A stretch of 64,000 bases of DNA from Kitasatospora sp. GP82 (GTDB taxonomy: Bacteria; Actinomycetota; Actinomycetes; Streptomycetales; Streptomycetaceae), in assembly GCF_029892105.1 (NCBI RefSeq), contig NZ_JARZAJ010000012.1, positions 62,001 through 126,000 of the forward strand. The letters run 5' to 3'. Below the pieces are notes generated by a model. The model did not search any database. It worked only from the letters and a program-made list of their open reading frames with translations, and was not told the origin of the DNA. This document shows positions 32,946 to 42,014 of the stretch, in pieces. The translations under genes and the position numbers were made by a program. Position 1 is the stretch's first letter; every line of letters begins with the position of its first letter.

Positions 32946-32966
32946 CGCTGCTTCCTCCTGTTGTCT

Positions 32967-32993
32967 TGTCACATCGCAGTGGCGGGATCCGTC
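32967..32993 (+). promoter_or_regulatory. ECF41-type promoter for the sigma factor gene
   Basis: TGTCACA (32967-32973), a 16-base spacer and CGTC (32990-32993) fit the ECF41 promoter consensus exactly. Transcription would begin near 33000, about 30 bases before the sigma gene ATG, giving autoregulation. Confidence 0.85.
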
Positions 32994-33001
32994 ACAGCAC
33001 T

Positions 33002-33028
33002 GACGGATCCCGACGGAAAGGTGTGACA
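33002..33028 (-). promoter_or_regulatory. ECF41-type promoter for the AhpD-like gene
   Basis: On the minus strand TGTCACA (33028-33022), a 16-base spacer and CGTC (33005-33002) again match the consensus. It points at the AhpD-like gene. The two promoters are interleaved within 62 bases, each lying inside the other's transcribed leader. Confidence 0.85.
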
Positions 33029-33029
33029 G

Positions 33030-33911
33030 ATGGACGAGAACGAATCTCTGGCGGAGGGCTTCGAGGCCAACCGCAGCCACCTTCGGGCGGTGGCCTACCG
33101 GATTCTGGGTTCTCTCAACGAGGCCGACGATGCCGTGCAGGAGGCCTGGCTGCGGCTCCACCGCACGGACACCAGTGGCGTGGAGAACCTGGGCGGATGG
33201 CTGACCACAGTCGTCGGCCGGGTCTGCCTGGACATGCTGCGCTCACGCACCTCACGCCGTGAGGAACCCCTGGAGACGCAACAGCCGCACGCGATCGACG
33301 AAGGCGAGGGCGGAACCGAGCCGGAGCACGAGGCGCTGCTGGCCGACTCCGTCGGCCTCGCCCTGCTCGTCGTACTCGACACACTGGCTCCTGCCGAACG
33401 GCTGGCGTTCGTGCTGCACGACCTGTTCGCCGTGCCCTTCGACGACATCGCCACCATCCTGGACCGCACCCCGGCAGCGACCCGGCAGCTCGCCAGCCGG
33501 GCGCGGCGCCGCGTCCAGGGGCGGTCCCCGGAGGCCGCAGCCGGGGCCGACCAGATCCGCCGTCGCGAAGTCGTCGACGCCTTCCTCACCGCGGCTCGCG
33601 GAGGCGACTTCGACGCCCTGCTGGCCGTGCTGGACCCGGACGTGGTGCTCCGTGCCGACCGGGTGGTCCCGCTGTTGGGAACGGAACACGAACTCCGCGG
33701 CCGGCCCTCGGTGCTCAGCGCCTTCCTGGGCCGCGCTCAGGACGCCCGCACTGCCCTGCTGGACGGCACCGTGGGAGCCGCCTGGGCCCCGGACGGAAAG
33801 CTCCGCGGCGCACTGCGCTTCACGATCGCCGATGGCAAGGTCGTCGCGATCGACGTGGTCGCCGACCCCGACCAACTCGACCGGCTCGACGTGGCGTTCC
33901 TCGACGTCTGA
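33030..33911 (+). CDS. ECF41-group sigma factor (SigJ-like) with SnoaL-like C-terminal domain
   Basis: 293 residues. Sigma region 2 (residues 8-75, AVAYRILGSLNEADDAVQEAWLRLH in pieces) and region 4 (about 115-165, DLFAVPFDDIATILDRTPAATRQLASRARRRV) are followed by a 120-residue SnoaL-like domain (DAFLTAARGGDFDALLAVLDPDVVL). This fused domain replaces a separate anti-sigma factor in the ECF41 group, both activating and restraining the sigma factor. Divergent AhpD-like partner and matching promoters on both sides complete the module. The inducing signal is unknown. Confidence 0.93.
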   Translation: MDENESLAEGFEANRSHLRAVAYRILGSLNEADDAVQEAWLRLHRTDTSGVENLGGWLTTVVGRVCLDMLRSRTSRREEPLETQQPHAIDEGEGGTEPEHEALLADSVGLALLVVLDTLAPAERLAFVLHDLFAVPFDDIATILDRTPAATRQLASRARRRVQGRSPEAAAGADQIRRREVVDAFLTAARGGDFDALLAVLDPDVVLRADRVVPLLGTEHELRGRPSVLSAFLGRAQDARTALLDGTVGAAWAPDGKLRGALRFTIADGKVVAIDVVADPDQLDRLDVAFLDV

Positions 33912-34270
33912 CCGGTCGTCCGCTGCCACCTCTCGGACCGGCTCCGACGGTCTCTGGATCGACGCGCCCGACTTCCTCCGCGCACTGTCCACGCACATTC
34001 CCTCGAACTGCGTCAGTAGCGGACAGGCCGCCTGCGCTGTGCGGCGGGCTGCTGTCGTTGAGGTGAGTCTTCGTCGTACGGCCGGGAAGACCGACTGGCG
34101 CAGGCCGGAACGACCAAGGACTCGGCCGCGGTGCGGTCGGGGGCCTTCGTCTGCCCTGGCGGGCGGAGGCGGAGGATACGAGATTCGCACTCGTGAGGGG
34201 CGCCCCCAACACGCCCTCCGAGGATGGGCCGCCCCCGCATGGTGCATGGGGTCCGGTGCCCCCGGGGGCG
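33912..34270. other. Gap holding a tRNA-Ser fragment
   Basis: 359 bases without a protein gene. Its only recognisable content is the tRNA-Ser 3' fragment listed separately. Confidence 0.5.
34168..34214 (-). pseudogene. Fragment of a tRNA-Ser gene (3' half)
   Basis: Read on the minus strand this is the end of a serine tRNA: the anticodon stem 3' side CGTGTT, a long variable arm GGGGGCGCCCCT, the T-arm ACGAG-TGCGAAT-CTCGT and the acceptor end ATCCTCC-GCC. The 5' acceptor partner GGAGGAT and the D-arm are absent at the expected distance, and the invariant TTC of the T loop is TGC, so it is not functional. Such 3' halves are commonly attachment-site scars of integrative elements. No second copy was noticed in the window. 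Confidence 0.65.
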
Positions 34271-34717
34271 TCAGGGAGTCAGGTGGGTGCGCAGGCCGCG
34301 TTCGCCCGCGCGCATCATTGCGGCGTGGTTGGCGAGGAAGAGGGGGCGGGCGATCAGGGCAAGGCGGCGCATCAGGGCCTTGCCGGGGCGTACGTCTTCT
34401 TCGAAGAGGATGCGGCTGCCGGCCGGGCCGGCCGGGCTCAGCTGCCAGCGTGACCAGCCTTGCAGGTCGCCGCGGAGTTCGGCCTGGAGCAGGCCGGCCG
34501 CCGCGTCCCGGTGCTGCTCGCGAACGGTGAAGCGCAGCTCGTAGGGCAGGAACGAGCGCACCCGTAACTCACCCGTGGTCTCGTCGAGTTGGCGGACCGT
34601 GCGGATCTGCGGCCACCAGGCCGGGTAGCGGGCGACGTCCTCCAGCACCCGGTAGACCTGCTCGGGGTGGGCGGGCACCGACCAGACGGAGGAGAGGTGG
34701 TAGCGGTTGGGATCCAC
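34271..34717 (-). CDS. SRPBCC family protein (polyketide cyclase/dehydrase-like)
   Basis: 148 residues of the START/Bet v 1-like fold: VWSVPAHPEQVYRVLEDVARYPAWWPQI at the N-terminus, beta strands, and a long C-terminal helix (RPLFLANHAAMMRAGERGL). Such proteins bind small hydrophobic ligands; no specific ligand can be named. GTG start at 34717. It lies 26 bases after the VOC gene in the same direction, so the two may be co-transcribed. Confidence 0.85.
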   Translation of the reverse strand: MDPNRYHLSSVWSVPAHPEQVYRVLEDVARYPAWWPQIRTVRQLDETTGELRVRSFLPYELRFTVREQHRDAAAGLLQAELRGDLQGWSRWQLSPAGPAGSRILFEEDVRPGKALMRRLALIARPLFLANHAAMMRAGERGLRTHLTP

Positions 34718-34743
34718 GGCGGCCCCCCGGCTGCGAAGGATGG

Positions 34744-35187
34744 TTACGGCAAGTCCAGGCTGCCGGATTCGGTGAACGGGAAGAAGGGGTTGTGGGCCAG
34801 CTCCCAGAGGTGGCCGTCCAAGTCCTCGAAGTAGCCGGAGTAGCCGCCCCAGTGGGTGGCGGTCGGGGGCTTGACCACCGTGGCGCCTGCCGCGACCGCC
34901 GTTTCGAGGGCCGCGTCAACCAGCTCGGGCGATTCGAGGTTCACCGCGAGAGTGACACCGCGGAAGGACGGCTCGCCCGTCACCGGCACCCCGGCGTCGG
35001 CCGCCAGCGCCTCGGCAGGGAAGAGGCCGAGGGCCGAATCCGCCGTCCGGAACCAGACGATCTCGGGGCTGGAGGCGGCGGAGCGCTGCCAGCCCAGGGC
35101 CTCGTAGAACTCGGCGCTGCGCTGCAGGTCGGACACCCCGAGAGTGACGATGCTGATCCTGGCGGGGAAGTTCTTGGCTGCTGTCAT
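34744..35187 (-). CDS. VOC family protein (glyoxalase/bleomycin resistance-like)
   Basis: 147 residues with the two beta-alpha-beta-beta-beta repeats of the vicinal oxygen chelate fold: ISIVTLGVSDLQRSAEFYEALGW (N-terminal repeat) and GGYSGYFEDLDGHLWELAHNPFF (metal-site Glu in LWELAHN). Substrate unknown. ATG at 35187 chosen over an open upstream extension because the family starts there. Confidence 0.87.
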   Translation of the reverse strand: MTAAKNFPARISIVTLGVSDLQRSAEFYEALGWQRSAASSPEIVWFRTADSALGLFPAEALAADAGVPVTGEPSFRGVTLAVNLESPELVDAALETAVAAGATVVKPPTATHWGGYSGYFEDLDGHLWELAHNPFFPFTESGSLDLP

Positions 35188-35393
35188 GCCGCTCAGGGTA
35201 GGCAAGGCTACTGACAATTCGGGCCGCGCGTGGCCGGGCGGGCCATCTGACAACCGTACGAGGGAAGCTGATGGCCCAGCAGATGCTTCCAACGTATCGT
35301 GGGGCGGACGCGGCGCCGGTGTGCCGGGCCAGGCCCGGTGCAGTGGTGCCCCGAGACCGACGGCGAGGCGAGCACACGGGGGTGCGGCACAGG

Positions 35394-36641
35394 ATGAAGA
35401 GGCAGAGCGCGAGCAGGCCCCAGGGTCCCGAGGACTTCTACGCCGACCACGAGGAGTACAGCCGTCAGGTCCTCGCAGACGCGGACTTCCCGGTCTACGC
35501 GGTGGACCGGGGCGCGCCCGGTGGGGGAGTGCACCGTGCCGATCCAGCGCGCGGCGGCGAGAGTGCGCCCCCGGGTGGTGGTACCGGCGCGGCGGAGGCC
35601 GGTGAGGACAGCGACGCGCTGGCCGAGTACGAGCTCCGCAACGGTGAGCTGGGGTGGGTCGAGGTGCGCTCCGGCGACTGGAGTTCGGCCGAGGGCCCGT
35701 ATGTGACCGTCCGCACCTACCGCCCCGGTACCGACACCGACCAGCTGCCCGAGCTGGAGGATGTCGTCGAGGACGAACGCGACCGGGTCTTCGAGCAGTT
35801 GGGCGTCGACGAGGGTGATGGCCCCGGCAGTGTGCGGGCCCTGCGCGAGTGGATCACCGTGGAGGGCGAGCCCAGGGCCGTCCAGATCCACGAGGACCGC
35901 GCGCGGGACGCGGGCTGCGAGCTCGCGGACGCGGTCTCGGAGGCGGTGTCCGCGGTGGGGGAGGAGGGCCTCGCCCTGAACGCGGGCCGCCGGAGGCCGG
36001 TCTGGGCGGGCCGCCTGCGGGTGGACGGCATCACCGTCACGGTGACCGGACGCGGCGTGCCGCCGGGCGGCATCGAGCTGAAGCGGATCGAGGACTTCGA
36101 GCGCTACATCCTCGGCCGGACCGACCTGATGCGGAAGCTGGCCGCCCAGCAGGCCCGGCGGGTGGCCCTGGAAGAGCGTGAACTGCCGTCGGTGCTCGGT
36201 CTTGAGGCGCACCGGATGGTGGTCGAGCACGCCGTCCGCGAGGCACTCGCGATCGCGGCGCAGATCCGTGCCGAGCAGAAGCCCAGGGTGCCGCGCCGCT
36301 CGCGCGGCGAGGCGGCGGCCGTCCGCTGGGAGGCTGCCGTGCGGCAGCAGATGAAGCTGGCGTCGGAGAGCCGGGAGGAGGCCGGGGAGTCGGTCACCGC
36401 CATGGTGAACCACCTCACCAGGCTGGCCCAGCACGCTGATTGGGCCGTCGGCACTTCGGAGGGCCTGGCGGCGATGGAGGAGGTCATCCGGTACACGGTC
36501 TTCGCCAGTGAGGTGCCGAGCCTGCCGGCCCAGCGGGCCTGGGAGCGGCTGTGGTCGGGCGGGCTGCGCAACGCATCGGCGGCGGAGGACAGCTGGCTGA
36601 CGGCGTGGGAGCAGTGGCGGGTGGAGCGTACGCAGCACTGA
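35394..36641 (+). CDS. Hypothetical protein, about 415 aa
   Basis: I do not recognise a family. The ATG at 35394 gives MKRQSASRPQGPEDFYADHEEYSRQ; the frame is open to 35271 but the extra 41 residues look random. A Gly/Ala-rich linker (about residues 60-78) precedes a domain with regular strands (ELRNGELGWVEVRSGDW, YVTVRTYRPG), then a mainly helical half (LMRKLAAQQARRVALEERE to the end). No membrane segment or signal peptide. Host-like codon use. Function unknown. Confidence 0.65.
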   Translation: MKRQSASRPQGPEDFYADHEEYSRQVLADADFPVYAVDRGAPGGGVHRADPARGGESAPPGGGTGAAEAGEDSDALAEYELRNGELGWVEVRSGDWSSAEGPYVTVRTYRPGTDTDQLPELEDVVEDERDRVFEQLGVDEGDGPGSVRALREWITVEGEPRAVQIHEDRARDAGCELADAVSEAVSAVGEEGLALNAGRRRPVWAGRLRVDGITVTVTGRGVPPGGIELKRIEDFERYILGRTDLMRKLAAQQARRVALEERELPSVLGLEAHRMVVEHAVREALAIAAQIRAEQKPRVPRRSRGEAAAVRWEAAVRQQMKLASESREEAGESVTAMVNHLTRLAQHADWAVGTSEGLAAMEEVIRYTVFASEVPSLPAQRAWERLWSGGLRNASAAEDSWLTAWEQWRVERTQH

Positions 36642-36799
36642 GTCCGGACCCGGCGTGCACTCGGGCGTCATGCCGACGCGGGCGTGCGGGGGCGCCGCTG
36701 CGGCCGTGGGCCGTGGGTCGTCGGCCGTCGGCCGTCGGGCGGAGGCAGGTTGCGGCCGCATAGAGCCCCGCAGAGCCCGGGCGCGCCGCGCTGAACGGC

Positions 36800-38422
36800 T
36801 CAGTTGGCCGAGTCCTCGGCGGGCAGGCGGAGTTGGAGCATCGCCAGCAGGCGCTGCTGGGGCTGGGTCAGGTCGATGCCCGTCAACTGTTCGGCGCGGC
36901 GGACCCGGTAGCGCAGGGTGTTGGGGTGGATGTGCAGGGCGTCCGCCGCGACGCGGACCTCGCCCAGCGCGTCCAGCCAGGCCAGCACCGATTCGGCGAG
37001 CCGGGTGCCGTGCCGCCGGTCGTACTCGGCCAGGGCCGTGAGCCTGGGGTCGCGCAGGCCCTGGCGCTCCTGGAGCAGCGCCAGCACCTCGCTGACCAGC
37101 ACCTCCGCCTGAACATCGATCAGCGCCGCGACGTCGAGATCGACCCCGCCGCGCCCCATCGCGTCCAGGATCCGGTCCGCCTGCGCCCGGGACTCCGGGA
37201 CCGCCGCCAGGGCGTCCACCGTCGAGCCGATCGCGGCCCGCAGCGGGATCCCCAGGTGCTCCCTGGCCGCCACCACCACCTCCTGCGCCCAGCTGCGCAC
37301 GGTGGCCATCGGCAGCCCGGCGGGCAGCTCCGGCAGCAGGACGTACACCCGGGACTCGATCGGGGCGAGCAGCGCGCTGCGGTGCCGGGCGGCGGTGTGC
37401 ACCGAGATCAGCCCGGTGACCTCGCCCATCGCCCGTTCCAGCCCGCCGCCCTCCCCGGGGGAGCCCGCCGCGTACGCCAGCACGGTGGCCGGGCGGCGCG
37501 GCTCCAGGCCCAGGTGGGTGGCCAGCGACTGCGGACCGGTGGAGCCCTCCAGCAGACCGGTGAGCAGCGTCTGGGTCAGCCGGACGTCCGCCGACAGTTC
37601 CCGTCTGCGCCGCACCAGTTGCGCCGCCGCGACCCGGGCCGCGCCGACCAGCGCCTGTTTGGCCAGCGGGGCGAGCGGCTGGGCGCCCTCCTGGACCCAG
37701 ATGGTGCCCAGCGGCTGGGCGCCCGCCCGGATGCCGATCGCCAGTCGGCGGCGGATGCCGAGTTCGGGGTGCGGCTCGACCTCGATGACGCTGTCGGAGG
37801 TGCGCAGGTGCTGGAAGATGCCCCACTCGCGCAGCTTGGACAGGTACGGCTCCGGGCCCTGCCAGCCGAGGATGGAGAGCCTGCGCAGGTCGTCCACCTC
37901 GTCGGAGTCGGAGGAGCGGGAGTAGGCGAGGACGCGGCTGGAGGTGTCCTCGATCGAGACGATGCCGCCGGTCAGTACGGAGACGGTCTGGGCGAGCGAG
38001 AAGAGGTCGCCGACGTTGTGCTCGGGAGTCTCGGGGGCGTCGGGGCCGGCGATGATCGCCCGGGCGAGTGAGTCCAGGTGCTCCCAGCGGGTCTCGCGGC
38101 GGACCGAGAGCAGCGCCACCCCGGCCTCGGTCGCGGCCTCGCGCAGCGCGTCGGCCTGACCGGGCGCGTCCAGTTTGACCGCGACGGCCGCCGCCCTGGC
38201 CCGTCCGGCAGCGCGCAGTGCCGGCAGCGCGGCCCGGCCCCGGGCGCCGATCGCCAGCACCAGTTCGCCGGGGGCGGCGGTGGCCGGGTCCTCGGGGTCG
38301 AGGATCGCCACGTCCCGCACCGGTACGTCCAGGCCCGCCGGAGCGGCCTGAAGCTCCACCAGCGGCTCGCCGAGCGACATCAGCAGCTGCCGCAGGGGCA
38401 GACCGGGCGCGGGGGCTTTCAT
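36800..38422 (-). CDS. PucR-family transcriptional regulator
   Basis: 540 residues. N-terminal purine-catabolism-regulator-like domain (about 10-170), central GGDEF-like CdaR region (IPLRAAIGSTVDALAAVPESRAQADRIL, about 400-428) and C-terminal PucR helix-turn-helix (VAADALHIHPNTLRYRVRRAEQLTG, about 500-525). It is divergent from pruA-putA, so control of proline catabolism is the natural inference. The ATG at 38422 starts MKAPAPGLPLRQLLM. Confidence 0.88.
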   Translation of the reverse strand: MKAPAPGLPLRQLLMSLGEPLVELQAAPAGLDVPVRDVAILDPEDPATAAPGELVLAIGARGRAALPALRAAGRARAAAVAVKLDAPGQADALREAATEAGVALLSVRRETRWEHLDSLARAIIAGPDAPETPEHNVGDLFSLAQTVSVLTGGIVSIEDTSSRVLAYSRSSDSDEVDDLRRLSILGWQGPEPYLSKLREWGIFQHLRTSDSVIEVEPHPELGIRRRLAIGIRAGAQPLGTIWVQEGAQPLAPLAKQALVGAARVAAAQLVRRRRELSADVRLTQTLLTGLLEGSTGPQSLATHLGLEPRRPATVLAYAAGSPGEGGGLERAMGEVTGLISVHTAARHRSALLAPIESRVYVLLPELPAGLPMATVRSWAQEVVVAAREHLGIPLRAAIGSTVDALAAVPESRAQADRILDAMGRGGVDLDVAALIDVQAEVLVSEVLALLQERQGLRDPRLTALAEYDRRHGTRLAESVLAWLDALGEVRVAADALHIHPNTLRYRVRRAEQLTGIDLTQPQQRLLAMLQLRLPAEDSAN

Positions 38423-38730
38423 CGGGGGCTCTTCCAGGTCGGGCCGGGTGGGGCGGGTGTGGCGGGTGTGGGGTGTCGGGAGGGCGCCGGACCGTGTCCG
38501 GCCGATCTGCCCGTGGACCGCAGCCGCACGGCTGCGCGGGCCCCGGTGTGGCCTGCACGGCCGACCTGACAAGTCCCGGGGGCGCTTCTGTCCACTCTTA
38601 CAACTCTGTCCGAATGACTTTAGCCGCCTGGCCAATCAAGTGCTCCGGCCTTGGGGAATAGCGTTTCTTCATGGCCGGCGTGCGATCCCCGTCGGCTCCC
38701 CGCCCACGACTCGAAAGAGAGCGCGCGCCC
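38423..38730. promoter_or_regulatory. Divergent promoter region of the PucR regulator and pruA
   Basis: 308 bases without a gene. An AT-richer patch at 38590-38640 (TCTTACAACTCTGTCC, ATGACTTTAG) is the most promoter-like part and the probable target of the regulator. No clear palindrome is visible. Confidence 0.5.
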
Positions 38731-40359
38731 ATGGATGCTGTAACCCAGGTCCCCGCGCCGGTGAACGAGCCGGTCCACAGCTACGCCCCCGGCAGCCCGG
38801 AACGGGCCCGTCTGGAGGCCAAGCTGAAGGAGCTGGGTGGCCAGGAGCCGATCCAGCTGACCATGACGATCAACGGTGAGCGCCGCCTGGGCGGCGGCGC
38901 CGAGATCCACGTCGTCCAGCCGCACAACCACGCGGCTCGGCTCGGCACCCTGCGCAACGCCACCCAGGACGACGCGCGGGATGCCATCGACGCTGCCCTG
39001 GCCGCTGCCCCGGCCTGGCAGGCGCTCTCCTTCGACTCGCGCGCCGCGATCTTCCTCAAGGCCGCCGACCTGATCGCAGGGCCCTGGCGCGAGACGCTGG
39101 CCGCCGCGACCATGCTCGGCCAGTCCAAGACCGCTCAGCAGGCCGAGATCGACACCCCCTGCGAGCTGGTCGACTTCCTGCGCTTCAACGTGCACTTCGC
39201 CCGGCAGATCATCGCCGAGCAGCCGATCTCCTCGCCCGGCGTGTGGAACCGCAGCGACCACCGTGCGCTGGAGGGCTTCGTCTACGCGATCACGCCCTTC
39301 AACTTCACCGCCATCGCGGCCAACCTGCCCACCGCCCCGGCCCTGATGGGCAACGTGGTGCTCTGGAAGCCGTCCCCGACCCAGCAGTTCTCCGCGCACC
39401 TGCTGATGCAGGTCTTCGAGGAGGCCGGTCTGCCCAAGGGCGTCATCAACATGGTGACCGGTGACGGCCTGGCCGTCTCCGAGGTCGCGCTGAAGCACCC
39501 GGATCTGGCCGGCATTCACTTCACCGGCTCCACCGCGACCTTCCAGCACCTGTGGCGCGAGGTCGGCAACAACATCTCGGGCTACCGCACCTACCCGCGG
39601 ATCGTCGGCGAGACCGGCGGCAAGGACTTCCTGGTCGCGCACCCGTCCGCCGACAAGGCCGTGCTGAAGACCGCGATGACCCGCGGTGCCTTCGAGTTCC
39701 AGGGCCAGAAGTGCTCGGCGCTCTCCCGCGCCTACGTCCCGGCCTCGATCTGGGCCGAGCTCAAGGACGAGTTCCGCGACGAGGTCGACGGCCTGACCAT
39801 GGGTGACGTAACCGACCTGTCGAACTTCATGAGCGCCGTCATCGACGAGCGGTCCTTCGCCAAGAACAAGGCCGCGATCGACCGCGCCCAGGCCGACCCC
39901 AAGGTCGAGGTCCTGGCCGGTGGCAGCTACGACGACTCGGTCGGCTACTTCGTCCGTCCGACCGTCCTGGTCTGCGAGGACCCGGCGGCCGAGTACTTCC
40001 GTGAGGAGTACTTCGGGCCGATCCTCTCGGTGTACGTCTACGAGGACGACAAGTACGACGAGATGCTCACGCAGATGGAGTCGGTCTCCGCGTACGGCCT
40101 GACCGGCGCGGTCATCGCCCAGGACCGCGAGGCCGTGCAGTACACCATGCACAAGCTGCGCAACGCGGCCGGCAACTTCTACATCAACGACAAGCCGACC
40201 GGCGCCGTCGTCGGCCAGCAGCCCTTCGGCGGTGGCCGGGCCTCCGGCACCAACGACAAGGCCGGCGCCAAGCAGAACCTGACCCGCTGGGTGTCCACCC
40301 GGTCCATCAAGGAGACCTTCGTCCCGCCGACGGACTACCGCTACCCGCACCAGGGCTGA
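38731..40359 (+). CDS. pruA: 1-pyrroline-5-carboxylate dehydrogenase
   Basis: 542 residues of the aldehyde dehydrogenase superfamily; oxidises glutamate semialdehyde to glutamate. FNFTAIAANLPTAPALMGN and FTGSTATF form the NAD site, the general base is the Glu in VGETGGKDF and the nucleophile is Cys328 in GQKCSAL. The ATG at 38731 begins MDAVTQVPAPVNEP. Followed by putA, completing proline to glutamate. Confidence 0.96.
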   Translation: MDAVTQVPAPVNEPVHSYAPGSPERARLEAKLKELGGQEPIQLTMTINGERRLGGGAEIHVVQPHNHAARLGTLRNATQDDARDAIDAALAAAPAWQALSFDSRAAIFLKAADLIAGPWRETLAAATMLGQSKTAQQAEIDTPCELVDFLRFNVHFARQIIAEQPISSPGVWNRSDHRALEGFVYAITPFNFTAIAANLPTAPALMGNVVLWKPSPTQQFSAHLLMQVFEEAGLPKGVINMVTGDGLAVSEVALKHPDLAGIHFTGSTATFQHLWREVGNNISGYRTYPRIVGETGGKDFLVAHPSADKAVLKTAMTRGAFEFQGQKCSALSRAYVPASIWAELKDEFRDEVDGLTMGDVTDLSNFMSAVIDERSFAKNKAAIDRAQADPKVEVLAGGSYDDSVGYFVRPTVLVCEDPAAEYFREEYFGPILSVYVYEDDKYDEMLTQMESVSAYGLTGAVIAQDREAVQYTMHKLRNAAGNFYINDKPTGAVVGQQPFGGGRASGTNDKAGAKQNLTRWVSTRSIKETFVPPTDYRYPHQG

Positions 40360-40409
40360 CCAGCCCGACCACGGACCGGCCCGGCCCACACCCGGCCGCG
40401 TCCGCACCC

Positions 40410-40442
40410 GGGGACGGCGGCCCACCCTCAACCGCCGTCCCC
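40410..40442 (+). terminator. Hairpin in the pruA-putA gap
   Basis: GGGGACGGCGG (40410-40420) pairs with CCGCCGTCCCC (40432-40442), 11 bp with an 11-base loop, ending 38 bases before the putA ATG. It could lower putA expression relative to pruA or protect the upstream mRNA. Confidence 0.6.
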
Positions 40443-40480
40443 GCCACTCTCCCCCTGCTGAACCATCTCCAGGAGTACCG

Positions 40481-41410
40481 ATGCTCCGCTCCGCCCTCCT
40501 CGCCGCCTCCCGCTCCCCGCAGGTGCGCACCGTCGTCGAGAAGTTCCCGCCCACCCACGCGATAGTCGAGCGCTTCGTCGCCGGTGAGCTGCTGGACCAG
40601 GCCGTCACCGCGACCGACGAGCTGGTCGCCACCGGCCGCAAGGTCACCCTCGACCACCTCGGTGAGGACACCAAGGACGCGGGCCAGGCCGCCGACACCG
40701 CCGAGGCGTACGAGCACCTGCTCACCGCCCTCAAGGAGACCGGCCTCGCCGCCAACGCCGAGGTCTCGGTCAAGCTCTCGGCGGTCGGCCAGTTCCTTCC
40801 GGTGGACGGCGAGAAGATCGCGCTGGAGAACGCCCGGCGGATCTGCGCGGCGGCGGCCGAGGCGGGCACCACGGTCACCCTGGACATGGAGGACCACACC
40901 ACCACCGACTCCACCCTGTCGATCGCCCGCGAGCTGCGCGCCGACTTCCCGTGGCTGGGCGTCGTGCTCCAGGCCTACCTGCGCCGCACCGAGGCCGACT
41001 GCCGCGACTTCTCCGGCCCCGGCTCGCGCGTGCGCATCTGCAAGGGCGCCTACAAGGAGCCCGAGTCGGTCGCCTTCCAGGGCAAGCACGAGGTGGACCT
41101 CGCGTACGTCCGCGCGCTCAAGGTCCTGATGGCGGGCGAGGGATACCCGATGGTGGCCTCGCACGACCCCAACATGATCAAGATCGCCGGCCAGCTGGCC
41201 GAGTGGAACGGCCGCAGCCGGGACAGCTTCGAGTACCAGATGCTCTTCGGCATCCGCCCGGAGGAGCAGCTGCGCCTCGCCGACGAGGGCAACACCATGC
41301 GCGTCTACCTGCCGTACGGGCAGGAGTGGTACGGCTACTTCATGCGCCGTCTCGCGGAGCGACCGGCCAACCTGACCTTCTTCCTCCGCGCCATGGCCAC
41401 GCGCAGCTGA
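40481..41410 (+). CDS. putA: Proline dehydrogenase
   Basis: 309 residues, the short monofunctional type. FAD-dependent oxidation of proline to pyrroline-5-carboxylate in a TIM-barrel: EVSVKLSAVG, TLDMEDHTTTD, QAYLRRTEAD, ICKGAYKEP and the C-terminal signature YLPYGQEWYGYFMRRLAERPAN (in parts YGYFMRRLAERPAN). ATG at 40481 with GGAG upstream. Works directly with pruA. Confidence 0.95.
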   Translation: MLRSALLAASRSPQVRTVVEKFPPTHAIVERFVAGELLDQAVTATDELVATGRKVTLDHLGEDTKDAGQAADTAEAYEHLLTALKETGLAANAEVSVKLSAVGQFLPVDGEKIALENARRICAAAAEAGTTVTLDMEDHTTTDSTLSIARELRADFPWLGVVLQAYLRRTEADCRDFSGPGSRVRICKGAYKEPESVAFQGKHEVDLAYVRALKVLMAGEGYPMVASHDPNMIKIAGQLAEWNGRSRDSFEYQMLFGIRPEEQLRLADEGNTMRVYLPYGQEWYGYFMRRLAERPANLTFFLRAMATRS

Positions 41411-41417
41411 CGATCGG

Positions 41418-41741
41418 TCAGATGAACGGCTGGGTGTCCAGCTCGAAGCCGAACGGCTCGGGCAGCGCCAGCGGCTTCCCGAAGGGGGCGAGGTGCACTT
41501 CGGTGTACTCGTCCCCTTCGGGCTTGCTGAAGACGCTGGCCCGGGACTCCTCACGGTCGATCAGCAGATAGAGCGGGATCGCGGCCCGGGCGTAGCAGTG
41601 GCGCTTGGCGATCCGGTCCTGGTACGGCCTGGTGGAGGTGACCTCGGCGACCATCGCCACGCCCTCCGGGTCCATCCATGGCGGGGCACCCCGGAACAGC
41701 TGGAGCTCCTCCGGAGCGAACGTGACGTGGTCCTGGTCGCG
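41418..41741 (-). pseudogene. Truncated Uma2/DUF820-family gene
   Basis: The C-terminal half of a Uma2-type restriction-nuclease-fold protein is clear (VAMVAEVTSTRPYQDRIAKRHCYARAAIPLYLLIDRE, in parts AEVTSTRPYQDR and YARAAIPLYLLID). In frame upstream DHVTFAPEELQLFRGAPPW continues the family, but a TAG at 41742-41744 stops it and no similarity follows; the first half is gone. An ATG inside (41675) could give an 85-residue fragment. Confidence 0.75.
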
Positions 41742-42014
41742 CTAGTGGCGGAGGGGGATCTGCGCGCCGTGCACCGTCGGTTTTCGCCCGATCGGGTGGC
41801 GGGGGAGGCTGGTGGCTTCGCAGTTCCGGCCGCCAGGCGTGTGCGCCGAGCCGGTGGCGGCCGGCCTGGCGCTGCCCGAGGCTGCCGAGTGCGGGCGGCA
41901 GTTGGCCGAGGACGCCGGTCTCACCGGGGCCGCCGCCCGCCTCGTTGACGTCGGGTCCGCGCCGTCGTCCTGGTCCGGGTGCCCGTCTGACGGGGGCGCA
42001 CAGGTGACGATGCG

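Noticed and set aside
35208..38558. A 1,116-codon minus-strand open frame
   Set aside because: It runs over the PucR gene in the wrong frame and over the antisense of the 415-residue gene; composition is Arg/Gly/Pro/Ala rich without any motif.
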